NCBI GenBank assembly: GCA_017613485.1
Contig: JAGADS010000079.1
Span: forward strand, 1-5,106
Length of the DNA stretch: 5,106 nucleotides
Source of the DNA: Treponema sp.
Lineage (GTDB): Bacteria; Spirochaetota; Spirochaetia; Treponematales; Treponemataceae
Direction of reading: 5' to 3'
Positions 1-5,106 of this stretch are shown here, in pieces. Both the position numbers and the translations under genes were made by a program. Under the pieces are notes generated by a model, which was given only the letters and a program-made list of their open reading frames with translations, did no database searches and was not told where the DNA came from. Numbering within the stretch: the first letter of the stretch is position 1; each line of letters starts with the position of its first letter.

Positions 1-1
1 A

Positions 2-1039
2 TGGACAAATGATTTCTCTATCGACTGGACTGTTGGGAATTCTGCACCGGATTTTGACTTTACAACAGGCATAGAAACCGCCATACCGTTCGGAAGAAAT
101 TTTCTTAGGGCAAGTTTCAAGCAGTCTTTCAAAAGAAAAGAGGATTACAAGAATTACGGCGATTCATTGTTTTTTACAGAATACTTTTCTCTTTCTCTTC
201 CCCTTACCATCGGTCGAATCAATGACATAATTCCTGTCTCTTACACACCTTCTTTTGACGTTACATTCAACTGGGACGCAGACGGTATTGACTCACAAAA
301 CACCAGCCTGCTCGGACCTTCCATGGCAATAAAGCAAACCCTCAGTGTCTCAAATGTAAACTGGAAAAATAATTTCCGAGATGGATACCAGTTTGAGCTT
401 TACCATTATTTTTCCTACAACTTTAACTCAAGGAATTTCAGTCCATTCCTCTCCATGACTTTCTCTGCATTCAAGGCATTTAAATATGCCGGTATCAATT
501 TCCGTGCTTATGGTTACGGAGTTTTAAATGACACTCAGAATAATATAGGCGGCAAACTTCGCGGTATAGCAGACAATCAGTACTTTGAGGATGCATCTCT
601 CGGGAAAGCACTTGATGCAGAACTTGCTGTCTCATTCAACCTTGACATACCGATTCATATTATCACTACAGACTGGATGGGCTGGGGAAAATCACTTTTC
701 GGTTCATACGACGATCTTTCTCCGGTCATGCAGAAAATATGCTGGCTGCCACATAAAGTTTTCCCATATCTGGATTTTGAGCTTCAGATTTCTCCTTTTG
801 TGGATATAGGCCTTACTAAAAACATTGCATCTGAAAGATCATTTAATCCAAAGGACGCTTTTATTGCCTCTGGATTGGAAGTACTTGTTTATCCCAGTCG
901 TTTTAAAAGCTATGTTGTAAGAGGAAGTATAGGAGTGGATGTAGGCCGAAAAATGCTCTCAAGATTCCTGAACACAGACTGGCGTGACATGAATGTCAAA
1001 GCTTATGAGATTTCATTTGGTCTTGGACTTCATTTCTAG
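2..1039 (+). CDS. Outer-membrane beta-barrel protein, C-terminal part (5' end outside window)
   Basis: The frame is open from the left edge with no stop before the TAG at 1037-1039, giving 345 visible residues; the true start is upstream, and the TTG at 167 lies inside the gene. I do not recognise a named family. The protein is rich in aromatic residues and in strands where polar and hydrophobic residues alternate, for example FELYHYFSYNF, FRAYGYGVLN, LDAELAVSFNLDI and LDFELQISPFVDIGL. It ends in YEISFGLGLHF: a terminal Phe with hydrophobic or aromatic residues at every second position back to the Tyr. That is the known last-strand signal recognised by the BAM machinery, so I infer a spirochaetal outer-membrane barrel. 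A Trp/Gly-rich stretch (about 670-770) that breaks the strand pattern may be a long loop or plug. Ligand and role are unknown, and the missing N-terminus could carry a separate domain. It is convergent with the gene at 1098-2234. Confidence is good for a barrel, low for anything more specific. Confidence 0.75.
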   Translation, partial: WTNDFSIDWTVGNSAPDFDFTTGIETAIPFGRNFLRASFKQSFKRKEDYKNYGDSLFFTEYFSLSLPLTIGRINDIIPVSYTPSFDVTFNWDADGIDSQNTSLLGPSMAIKQTLSVSNVNWKNNFRDGYQFELYHYFSYNFNSRNFSPFLSMTFSAFKAFKYAGINFRAYGYGVLNDTQNNIGGKLRGIADNQYFEDASLGKALDAELAVSFNLDIPIHIITTDWMGWGKSLFGSYDDLSPVMQKICWLPHKVFPYLDFELQISPFVDIGLTKNIASERSFNPKDAFIASGLEVLVYPSRFKSYVVRGSIGVDVGRKMLSRFLNTDWRDMNVKAYEISFGLGLHF

Positions 1040-1050
1040 GCGGCATTAGA

Positions 1051-1087
1051 TACAGTCATTTAAAATCAGTTTTTCTAGATGACTGTA
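1051..1087. terminator. Hairpin between convergent genes, possible bidirectional terminator
   Basis: The arms TACAGTCATTTA (1051-1062) and TAGATGACTGTA (1076-1087) form a 12-bp stem around a 13-base loop. The outer nine pairs are perfect. One of the inner three is a G-U pair in plus-strand RNA but an A-C mismatch in minus-strand RNA. The hairpin lies almost symmetrically, about 11 bases from each of the two facing stop codons. Neither side has a proper U-tract, so it is not a textbook intrinsic terminator; it may stop transcription weakly or protect 3' ends from exonucleases. Confidence 0.45.
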
Positions 1088-1097
1088 CCCTAAAAAA

Positions 1098-2234
1098 TCA
1101 TTTTACCCTTAATGCGGCTTTATCCTGCCAGTAAGGTTCCGGAGTTGATTTGCTTAAAACAGTAAACAATTCATTTGAAAAAGCTGTGTATCCCATTTTC
1201 TGAGCAGTATCAGCAAGAGTATAGAACATTTCCCATACACTCTTATCATTTCCCCAGTTTACAATATCCGCATAAATTGATGATGTTTTAAAGAGATCTG
1301 AGAGTGTGGTATATTTATATTCAGTCTCACGGTCCTCAAGGGTTTCCTGAATGCGGGTTACAGCCACAATTGTTCCCAAAGCACAGCATCTAAGTGATTT
1401 AGACATGTATGAACGGGCAGTATTGTCGTCCTGGGCTTTATCAGCAAGCTCCTGATAATAAACAGCAAGTCTTCTTAGAGCCTCAAGACTGTGATTGTTT
1501 TCGTTTCGATACAGCATGAAAAAACGCTCCACGGAGGCTTTGTCCTTTCCGGCAATTACTTTTTCCATTGAATTCATAAATGTCGTTCTGGTAAACATTG
1601 TGTCATCCGCAAGAACATCCATCAGGTATTTCTCATAATCATCATTGTGAGCGGACATATCTGCAAGATCGTAAAGAATGTCATATCTTACAGCAGGCAC
1701 AGAAAGCATGTCTGATGCCTCATAAGCTCTTTTCATGTAAACGGCGGCAAGAGTCGGCTCTCCCTCCAGCTTATACACACGGCCAATAAGGTAGTCAGCT
1801 TCAGGATATGAATTGTTCTGATTTATGAATTTAAGAAGAGCTGAAAAAGATCCCTTGAATTTTCCGCTTCCATAAGTCTCAAGATAATAATTCACGATAG
1901 AAAGAGCATTTTTCTGCCTGGCATCTTCCATGGCTTTGGTAACATTCTTAAGCTCATCTCCAGCATTTCTTATGACGGCAAGGCGCTGAGACTGATCCAA
2001 TGTATACTGCTCCCATTTTATCTGGTCTTTTCTTTTTGATTTTGCCTTTTCAGCCAAGGCGACACAATTACCGTAATCACCAAAATCATAGGCATCCTGG
2101 GCTTCCTTAAGGATATACCAGTAATCATCACCAGTCGGTTTCCTGACGACAAGAGAACTCTGTGAAAAAACCGGCAGCATTCCACCCGCCAAAATAAAAG
2201 CCAAAAGCACTAAAGATTTTGAAAAACGTTTCAT
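1098..2234 (-). CDS. Periplasmic helical-repeat (TPR-like) protein of unknown function
   Basis: This 378-residue protein starts with a typical Sec signal peptide: MKRFSKS, a hydrophobic core (LVLLAFILAGGMLPV) and a likely signal peptidase I site after VFS or FSQ at residues 23-25. There is no lipobox Cys, so it should be soluble in the periplasm rather than a lipoprotein. The mature part is almost wholly alpha-helical and has TPR-like units, the clearest at residues 38-66 (small Ala/Gly/Tyr spacing in AQDAYDFGDYGNCVALAEKA) and 146-173 (ADYLIGRVYKLEGEPTLAAVYMKRAYEAS). Later helices are degenerate. TPR-type folds normally bind proteins, so a scaffold or envelope-assembly role is plausible but not shown. 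The ATG is supported by AGGAG at 2247-2251, inside the 3' end of ispG; only 6 bp separate the ispG stop from this start, so the two are surely co-transcribed and probably translationally coupled. I recognise no catalytic motif. Confidence 0.8.
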   Translation of the reverse strand: MKRFSKSLVLLAFILAGGMLPVFSQSSLVVRKPTGDDYWYILKEAQDAYDFGDYGNCVALAEKAKSKRKDQIKWEQYTLDQSQRLAVIRNAGDELKNVTKAMEDARQKNALSIVNYYLETYGSGKFKGSFSALLKFINQNNSYPEADYLIGRVYKLEGEPTLAAVYMKRAYEASDMLSVPAVRYDILYDLADMSAHNDDYEKYLMDVLADDTMFTRTTFMNSMEKVIAGKDKASVERFFMLYRNENNHSLEALRRLAVYYQELADKAQDDNTARSYMSKSLRCCALGTIVAVTRIQETLEDRETEYKYTTLSDLFKTSSIYADIVNWGNDKSVWEMFYTLADTAQKMGYTAFSNELFTVLSKSTPEPYWQDKAALRVK

Positions 2235-2240
2235 CTATGA

Positions 2241-3335
2241 TTAAAGCTCCTGCAATAAATTTCCAAATACAGTATCGGCATCTTTTGCCTGAATTGTTTG
2301 CACTATTTTGCCTTTTTTAAAGATAATAACCTTATCTCCGCCACCTGCAATCCCCAGATCCGCATGTTTTCCTTCTCCGGGTCCATTAACAACACAACCC
2401 ATCACGGCAATAGTTACATCTTTTTTCATGGAAAGAAGCCTGTTCTGCCACCGCTCAACAAAAGAATGAACGTCAAAACCAAGCCGGCCGCATCTTGGAC
2501 AGCTGATTATAGTAACACCTCCCTCTCTTTTACCGCATTCATGAAGAATTTCCCGGCCTGCAATAACTTCATTCTCAGGACTTGAAGAAAGGCTTACCCT
2601 TATTGTAGCCCCTATCCCCTTATCCAGCAGATTTGAAAATGCTAATGTTGACTTTACGATGCCGGTTATAAGTGGACCTGCCTCCGTTACTCCTATATGA
2701 AGCGGAATATCTGAGACAGAGGCAAAAAGAGTATTGGCTTCGATTGTCTCCTGAACGGAAGAGGCTTTCATGCTTACAACGACGTTTTTAAAGTCAAGCT
2801 CTTCAAAAACCGCCACTTCCCTGAGAGCAGCCTCACTGAGTGCCTTTGACCTTGAGATTTCCCCTTTTTCTACCTGAACCTCCAGATCTTTTGGAAGACT
2901 TCCTGTGTTCACTCCGATTCTGACAGCAACATTTTTTTCCTTACAGCCGCGGACAACAGCTTCCACACGCTCCCTGCTTCCTATGTTTCCAGGATTTATC
3001 CTTATGGCGGCAACAGGTCCCTCAAGGCATTTCAGTGCAAGTCTGTAATCAAAATGAATGTCTGCCACAAGGGGTACATCAGTATGAGATGCAATAAGAC
3101 ACAGGGATTCGGCGCTCTCCATATCGGGAACAGCAAAACGGATTATATCACAGCCCAAAGATTTAAGGGTGTTAATCTGCCTTAGGATATCCTGAAGCTT
3201 CTCCGTGTTTTCCCTTACATCAACGATTGAATCTTTCCACATTGTCTGTAATGTTACGGGATTGTCACCGCCCATCAGAATATGCCTTACTCCGTCAAAA
3301 CCACCGACAGAGACTACCCTTGATTTGTACTCCAC
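2241..3335 (-). CDS. ispG: 4-hydroxy-3-methylbut-2-enyl diphosphate synthase (IspG/GcpE)
   Basis: IspG is a cytosolic 4Fe-4S enzyme that reductively converts 2-C-methyl-D-erythritol 2,4-cyclodiphosphate to HMBPP, the penultimate step of the MEP isoprenoid pathway. At 364 residues it is close to the E. coli enzyme (about 372) and is the short two-domain bacterial form without the extra middle domain of plant and some bacterial types. The TIM-barrel part shows VADIHFDYRLA (90-100), RINPGNIG (112-119), GVNTGSLPKDL (141-151) and ITEAG-like VTEAG (216-220). The C-terminal cluster domain has CPRCGR with Cys279 and Cys282, then GCVVNGPGE with Cys314 and Glu321, the known three-Cys/one-Glu ligand set, so the enzyme looks intact. 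The start is GTG: it has GAGGTG just upstream, gives the usual N-terminus (MEYKSRVVSVGG), and an in-frame stop lies a dozen codons upstream. Just upstream of its ribosome-binding site is the terminator of the ATPase operon; downstream it is coupled to a TPR-like periplasmic protein. Confidence 0.97.
   Translation of the reverse strand: MEYKSRVVSVGGFDGVRHILMGGDNPVTLQTMWKDSIVDVRENTEKLQDILRQINTLKSLGCDIIRFAVPDMESAESLCLIASHTDVPLVADIHFDYRLALKCLEGPVAAIRINPGNIGSRERVEAVVRGCKEKNVAVRIGVNTGSLPKDLEVQVEKGEISRSKALSEAALREVAVFEELDFKNVVVSMKASSVQETIEANTLFASVSDIPLHIGVTEAGPLITGIVKSTLAFSNLLDKGIGATIRVSLSSSPENEVIAGREILHECGKREGGVTIISCPRCGRLGFDVHSFVERWQNRLLSMKKDVTIAVMGCVVNGPGEGKHADLGIAGGGDKVIIFKKGKIVQTIQAKDADTVFGNLLQEL
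2247..2251 (-). promoter_or_regulatory. Shine-Dalgarno site of the TPR-like gene, embedded in the ispG 3' end
   Basis: AGGAG on the minus strand lies within the last codons of ispG (the Gln-Glu-Leu end), 12 bases before the ATG at 2234. The spacing is somewhat long. Ribosomes finishing ispG pass over it, which suggests translational coupling. Confidence 0.6.
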
Positions 3336-3339
3336 ATTG

Positions 3340-3345
3340 CACCTC
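3340..3345 (-). promoter_or_regulatory. Shine-Dalgarno site that fixes the GTG start of ispG
   Basis: GAGGTG on the minus strand ends 4 bases before the GTG at 3335-3333, a short spacing. An ATG overlaps the start (3337-3335) but is out of frame and stops after seven codons, so the GTG is the functional start. Only one base separates this site from the T-tract of the upstream terminator. Confidence 0.7.
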
Positions 3346-3346
3346 G

Positions 3347-3391
3347 AAAAAAAAGCCGTGGCATTCAGCTTTTACACTGTTTTACCACGGC
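3347..3391 (-). terminator. Intrinsic terminator after atpK (end of the V-ATPase operon)
   Basis: On the minus strand GCCGTGG (3391-3385) pairs perfectly with CCACGGC (3361-3355), and the stem can be extended inward by a G-U and an A-U pair. An uninterrupted run of eight T (3354-3347) follows at once. The loop is long, about 20 bases, and can form a small inner CAG/CTG stem. This is a classic Rho-independent terminator 22 bases past the atpK stop. The plus-strand side has only a weak T-rich stretch and no gene that would need it. Confidence 0.9.
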
Positions 3392-3413
3392 ATTTAGTTT
3401 ATCTTGAAATTAC

Positions 3414-3845
3414 TTAGGCAATCATTCCGAATACCATGGCAAACAAAGCTACGGTTTCGCAAAGACCGACTACCATGATGTAGTTGGTAAAGCCCTTTCC
3501 AGTCTCACCAAGAGCATCACTACCTGCTGCACCGGCTTTTCCCTGAGCAATTGCAGACATACACATTGCAAGACCACAGGCAAGTCCAAGACCCAGAGCG
3601 AACAGAGGATCCAGAAGACCATCAGCAACCTTTCCCCTCATTGAGTTCATCAGAAGGAAACCATAGATGGTCTGTGTCAGTGGCGCACCTGCAAAAACCA
3701 CAAGAAGGAATGGAGCCTGCTTGTTGTTAAGATAGCAGCGTTTCCATGCCCCGATTGCTCCCTGTCCTGCAATACCAATACCAATTGCACTGCCCATAGC
3801 GGCAATACCCATAACCAAACCGGCACCAATCATACCCCAGTTCAT
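3414..3845 (-). CDS. atpK: V/A-type ATPase proteolipid subunit K (rotor ring)
   Basis: This is the membrane rotor (c/K ring) subunit of the V/A-type ATPase, carrying the ion past subunit I. At 143 residues it is the duplicated-hairpin form with four membrane helices (roughly 5-28, 45-68, 79-103, 121-142), slightly shorter than E. hirae NtpK (about 156). Helix 1 is Gly/Ala-rich (GIGIAGQGAIGAW). Helix 2 has PLTQTIYGF (55-63), helix 3 ends AIAQGKAGAAG (98-108), and helix 4 has GLCETVALF (127-135). Glu130 is the ion-carrying carboxylate; helix 2 has Gln58 where an ancestral hairpin would have Glu, so there is one carboxylate per subunit. By motif alignment Thr57, Gln58, Gln101 and Glu130 correspond to the Na+ ligands Thr64, Gln65, Gln110 and Glu139 of NtpK, so Na+ coupling is likely (inference). 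The ATG has AAGGAG (3854-3859) 8 bases upstream, an excellent site. The gene is separated from atpI by 106 bp and is followed by a strong terminator. Confidence 0.95.
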   Translation of the reverse strand: MNWGMIGAGLVMGIAAMGSAIGIGIAGQGAIGAWKRCYLNNKQAPFLLVVFAGAPLTQTIYGFLLMNSMRGKVADGLLDPLFALGLGLACGLAMCMSAIAQGKAGAAGSDALGETGKGFTNYIMVVGLCETVALFAMVFGMIA

Positions 3846-3852
3846 AATCTTT

Positions 3853-3881
3853 ACTCCTTACGCATTTCGCTTAATATTATA
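3853..3881 (-). promoter_or_regulatory. Possible internal promoter for atpK (TATAAT box)
   Basis: A perfect TATAAT on the minus strand occupies 3881-3876. A start about seven bases on would give a leader of roughly 25 bases, with the strong AAGGAG of atpK well placed in it. No good -35 hexamer lies 16-18 bases upstream; that position falls in the hairpin loop (CTAAAA or similar). The surrounding DNA is AT-rich, so the match could be chance. Confidence 0.3.
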
Positions 3882-3889
3882 CTTATTAT

Positions 3890-3913
3890 CAAGCAGGATT
3901 TTAGTCCTGCCTG
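3890..3913 (-). other. Intercistronic RNA hairpin between atpI and atpK
   Basis: On the minus strand CAGGCAGGA (3913-3905) pairs with TCCTGCTTG (3898-3890): nine pairs including one G-U, with a six-base loop (CTAAAA). No U-tract follows, so it is not an intrinsic terminator. It sits 38 bases after the atpI stop and 44 bases before the atpK start. I infer an mRNA-processing or stabilising element that could raise proteolipid mRNA relative to the rest of the operon. The flanking parts of the 106-bp spacer hold no ORF that I can support. Confidence 0.5.
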
Positions 3914-3951
3914 TTAAAACCTTCATGACTGACTTAAATAAGCCAGATCCA

Positions 3952-5106
3952 TTATTCTACGGGCAATTTACCAATGCTTCCCATGGCATTGATTGCCTTT
4001 CCAAGACCTTCAACCCTCAGGCCTTCCTTTACAGGCTTGTCACTGAACGGTCTGTATTTCGTGCCGCTCCATGCCATGCCTAAATGCTGAGAGAACTCCA
4101 ATGTATTCAGACGCACGCCATGTACGACAACGGAAAGAACATTCAAAATCATGTTCAATCCATGACCGAACACAAGCAGGACTACTCCACAGGCAATGAG
4201 GATTGCCTTTCCCAGCATAGGACCTGCCATTGAGTTTACTGTTCCCGCAATAGCCGCACCTGCCAGAGCAACAGCCCACAGACGGATATAGGAAACAATG
4301 TCGCTGAATACGTTTACGACACCCAAAAGCACGCTGATTATGTTCTTGCAGCTTTCCAGAATTGATTTACCTACGCTTCCCTCATAGTTTGAGAAGATAA
4401 AGCTAAGTAAGAATCCAAAAAGCAGCACCCCAATTGCAATCAGCGGAGTAATTGACGGAAGCATAACAGCCCCACCGAAAATCGCAATCGGATTTCCTGT
4501 ATCAGAAAGCGGGAAACGTGTAGCATCAACAACCAAGCTCATTACGACATAGAACATGCCCCAGAGCTGAAGAAGTGATCCCAGGTCACCAAGTCCTTTC
4601 AGGGATTTTCTGTCTGCGATAAAGCATTTGATATGTGCTATGCTCAGCTGAATCAATGCAAGGGCAAAACAGAATACCTTCTGGTTAGTGTTGGCTGCAT
4701 CCTCCGCGGCAACAGCCCCCATTCCGCCTATAAGGTCCATCTTTGCCTTGGAGAAAGGCTTGAATGAAAGTGAGACCATCCATGACGGCAGGGCATTGTA
4801 ATCAATACCGAACCAAGAGCATGTAATGACTCCATAGACCATGGTACAGGCACCAAGTAATGTAATCAGCACTCCAAGAGAACGAGATCCTTTCTTTGAC
4901 TTTAGCAGAATGAGAAGTCCTGCAAGAGTTATGAGGCCACCGTAACCGGCATCTGCAAAAATCATTGCGAAGAAAATCGTAAAGAACAGCAGGAACCAGC
5001 CTGAGATATCAAACTCGTGATATCCGGGCGTAACATCCAGAAAGTCGGTAAGCGGATAAATTATGCTCACCAGTTTGTTGTTCTGGAGTTTTGTCGGAAC
5101 AGGATC
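3952..5106 (-). CDS. atpI: V/A-type ATPase subunit I, C-terminal membrane domain (5' end outside window)
   Basis: This is the stator membrane subunit (a/I) that forms the ion half-channels against the proteolipid ring. The frame is open to the right edge, giving 384 visible residues; the family is usually about 600-650, so the N-terminal cytosolic arm lies outside. The GTG at 5070 is internal: upstream codons read DPVPTKLQNNKL, matching the conserved PTKLxNNK linker before the membrane domain. Then come the family motif FFAMIFADAGYGG (33-45, counting from the codon at 5070) and about seven to eight membrane helices. SDIVSYIRLWAVALAGAAIA (256-275) carries the Arg equivalent to yeast Vph1 Arg735 (codon 4282-4284). 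VVVHGVRLNTLEFSQHLG (314-331) carries the second conserved Arg (codon 4111-4113). The C-terminus has the usual W-S-G-T-K-Y-R-P-F segment. The gene is followed by atpK on the same strand, the order expected for spirochaetal V-ATPase operons, after a 106-bp spacer. Nothing in the visible part looks damaged. Confidence 0.95.
   Translation of the reverse strand, partial: DPVPTKLQNNKLVSIIYPLTDFLDVTPGYHEFDISGWFLLFFTIFFAMIFADAGYGGLITLAGLLILLKSKKGSRSLGVLITLLGACTMVYGVITCSWFGIDYNALPSWMVSLSFKPFSKAKMDLIGGMGAVAAEDAANTNQKVFCFALALIQLSIAHIKCFIADRKSLKGLGDLGSLLQLWGMFYVVMSLVVDATRFPLSDTGNPIAIFGGAVMLPSITPLIAIGVLLFGFLLSFIFSNYEGSVGKSILESCKNIISVLLGVVNVFSDIVSYIRLWAVALAGAAIAGTVNSMAGPMLGKAILIACGVVLLVFGHGLNMILNVLSVVVHGVRLNTLEFSQHLGMAWSGTKYRPFSDKPVKEGLRVEGLGKAINAMGSIGKLPVE

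Noticed and set aside
167..169. TTG as the start of the plus-strand beta-barrel gene
   Set aside because: The frame stays open to the left edge with strand-like, protein-coding sequence before it, and no Shine-Dalgarno precedes the TTG; the gene simply begins outside the window.
585..809. Plus-strand open frame of 74 codons
   Set aside because: It lies wholly inside the beta-barrel gene in another frame, has no ribosome-binding site and looks like no protein family; a shadow.
1598..1789. Plus-strand open frame of 63 codons
   Set aside because: It is antisense to the TPR-like gene, with His/Cys/Gln-rich low-quality composition and no initiation signal.
2298..2585. Plus-strand open frame of 95 codons
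   Set aside because: It is antisense to the well-conserved Fe-S domain of ispG; the open frame is a by-product of ispG codon use.
3315..3337. ATG overlapping the ispG start, opening a seven-codon frame
   Set aside because: Its distance from the Shine-Dalgarno is too short and the frame stops at once; considered as a leader peptide but it overlaps rather than precedes ispG, so I do not call it a gene.
3205..3417. Plus-strand open frame of 70 codons
   Set aside because: It runs antisense through the ispG 5' end, across the terminator and to the atpK stop; not compatible with a real gene and has no family resemblance.
4040..4279. Minus-strand open frame of 79 codons
   Set aside because: It is a shifted frame inside atpI, whose own frame is strongly conserved there.
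5068..5070. GTG as the start of subunit I
   Set aside because: The codons upstream to the right edge encode the conserved linker PVPTKLQNNK of the family, so this Val is internal and the gene is cut by the window.
1..5106. Mobile elements, CRISPR arrays, tRNA/rRNA genes, riboswitches, defence or toxin-antitoxin systems
   Set aside because: I looked on both strands and found no spaced direct repeats, terminal inverted repeats, cloverleaf sequence or relevant protein motifs; nearly all of the window is accounted for by five housekeeping or envelope genes.

Overview
The window reads as an ordinary chromosomal stretch of a host-associated spirochaete, most probably a Treponema. The reasons are an operon-encoded V/A-type ATPase (subunits I and K), ispG of the MEP isoprenoid pathway, a periplasmic helical-repeat protein, and a predicted outer-membrane beta-barrel ending in Phe, all in moderately AT-rich DNA with clear purine-rich Shine-Dalgarno sites. 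This taxonomic call is inference from gene content and protein style; no rRNA or other marker is present.

Layout, left to right. Positions 2-1039 (+) are the 3' part of a gene for an outer-membrane beta-barrel protein whose start lies outside the window. It converges on a minus-strand block that fills the rest; a 12-bp hairpin sits between the two stop codons. Read in the direction of transcription (right to left), the minus block is: atpI (partial, enters from the right edge), a 106-bp spacer with a 9-bp hairpin and a perfect TATAAT box, atpK, a strong intrinsic terminator, ispG with a GTG start, and a signal-peptide-bearing helical-repeat protein only 6 bp after ispG.

Functionally, AtpI and AtpK form the ion path of the membrane rotor/stator of the V-type ATPase: AtpK is the four-helix proteolipid carrying the ion-binding Glu, and AtpI carries the two Arg residues that act against it. 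The AtpK side-chain ligands match those of the Enterococcus hirae Na+-ATPase, so Na+ coupling is likely. IspG makes HMBPP for isoprenoids. Its coupling to the downstream periplasmic protein looks like shared transcription and translation rather than a shared pathway.

I found no mobile element, CRISPR array, tRNA/rRNA or defence system. The points worth a second look are regulatory (the atpI-atpK spacer and the terminator abutting the ispG ribosome-binding site) and biochemical (Na+ specificity), plus two uncharacterised envelope proteins. I do not see a convincing new biological system.
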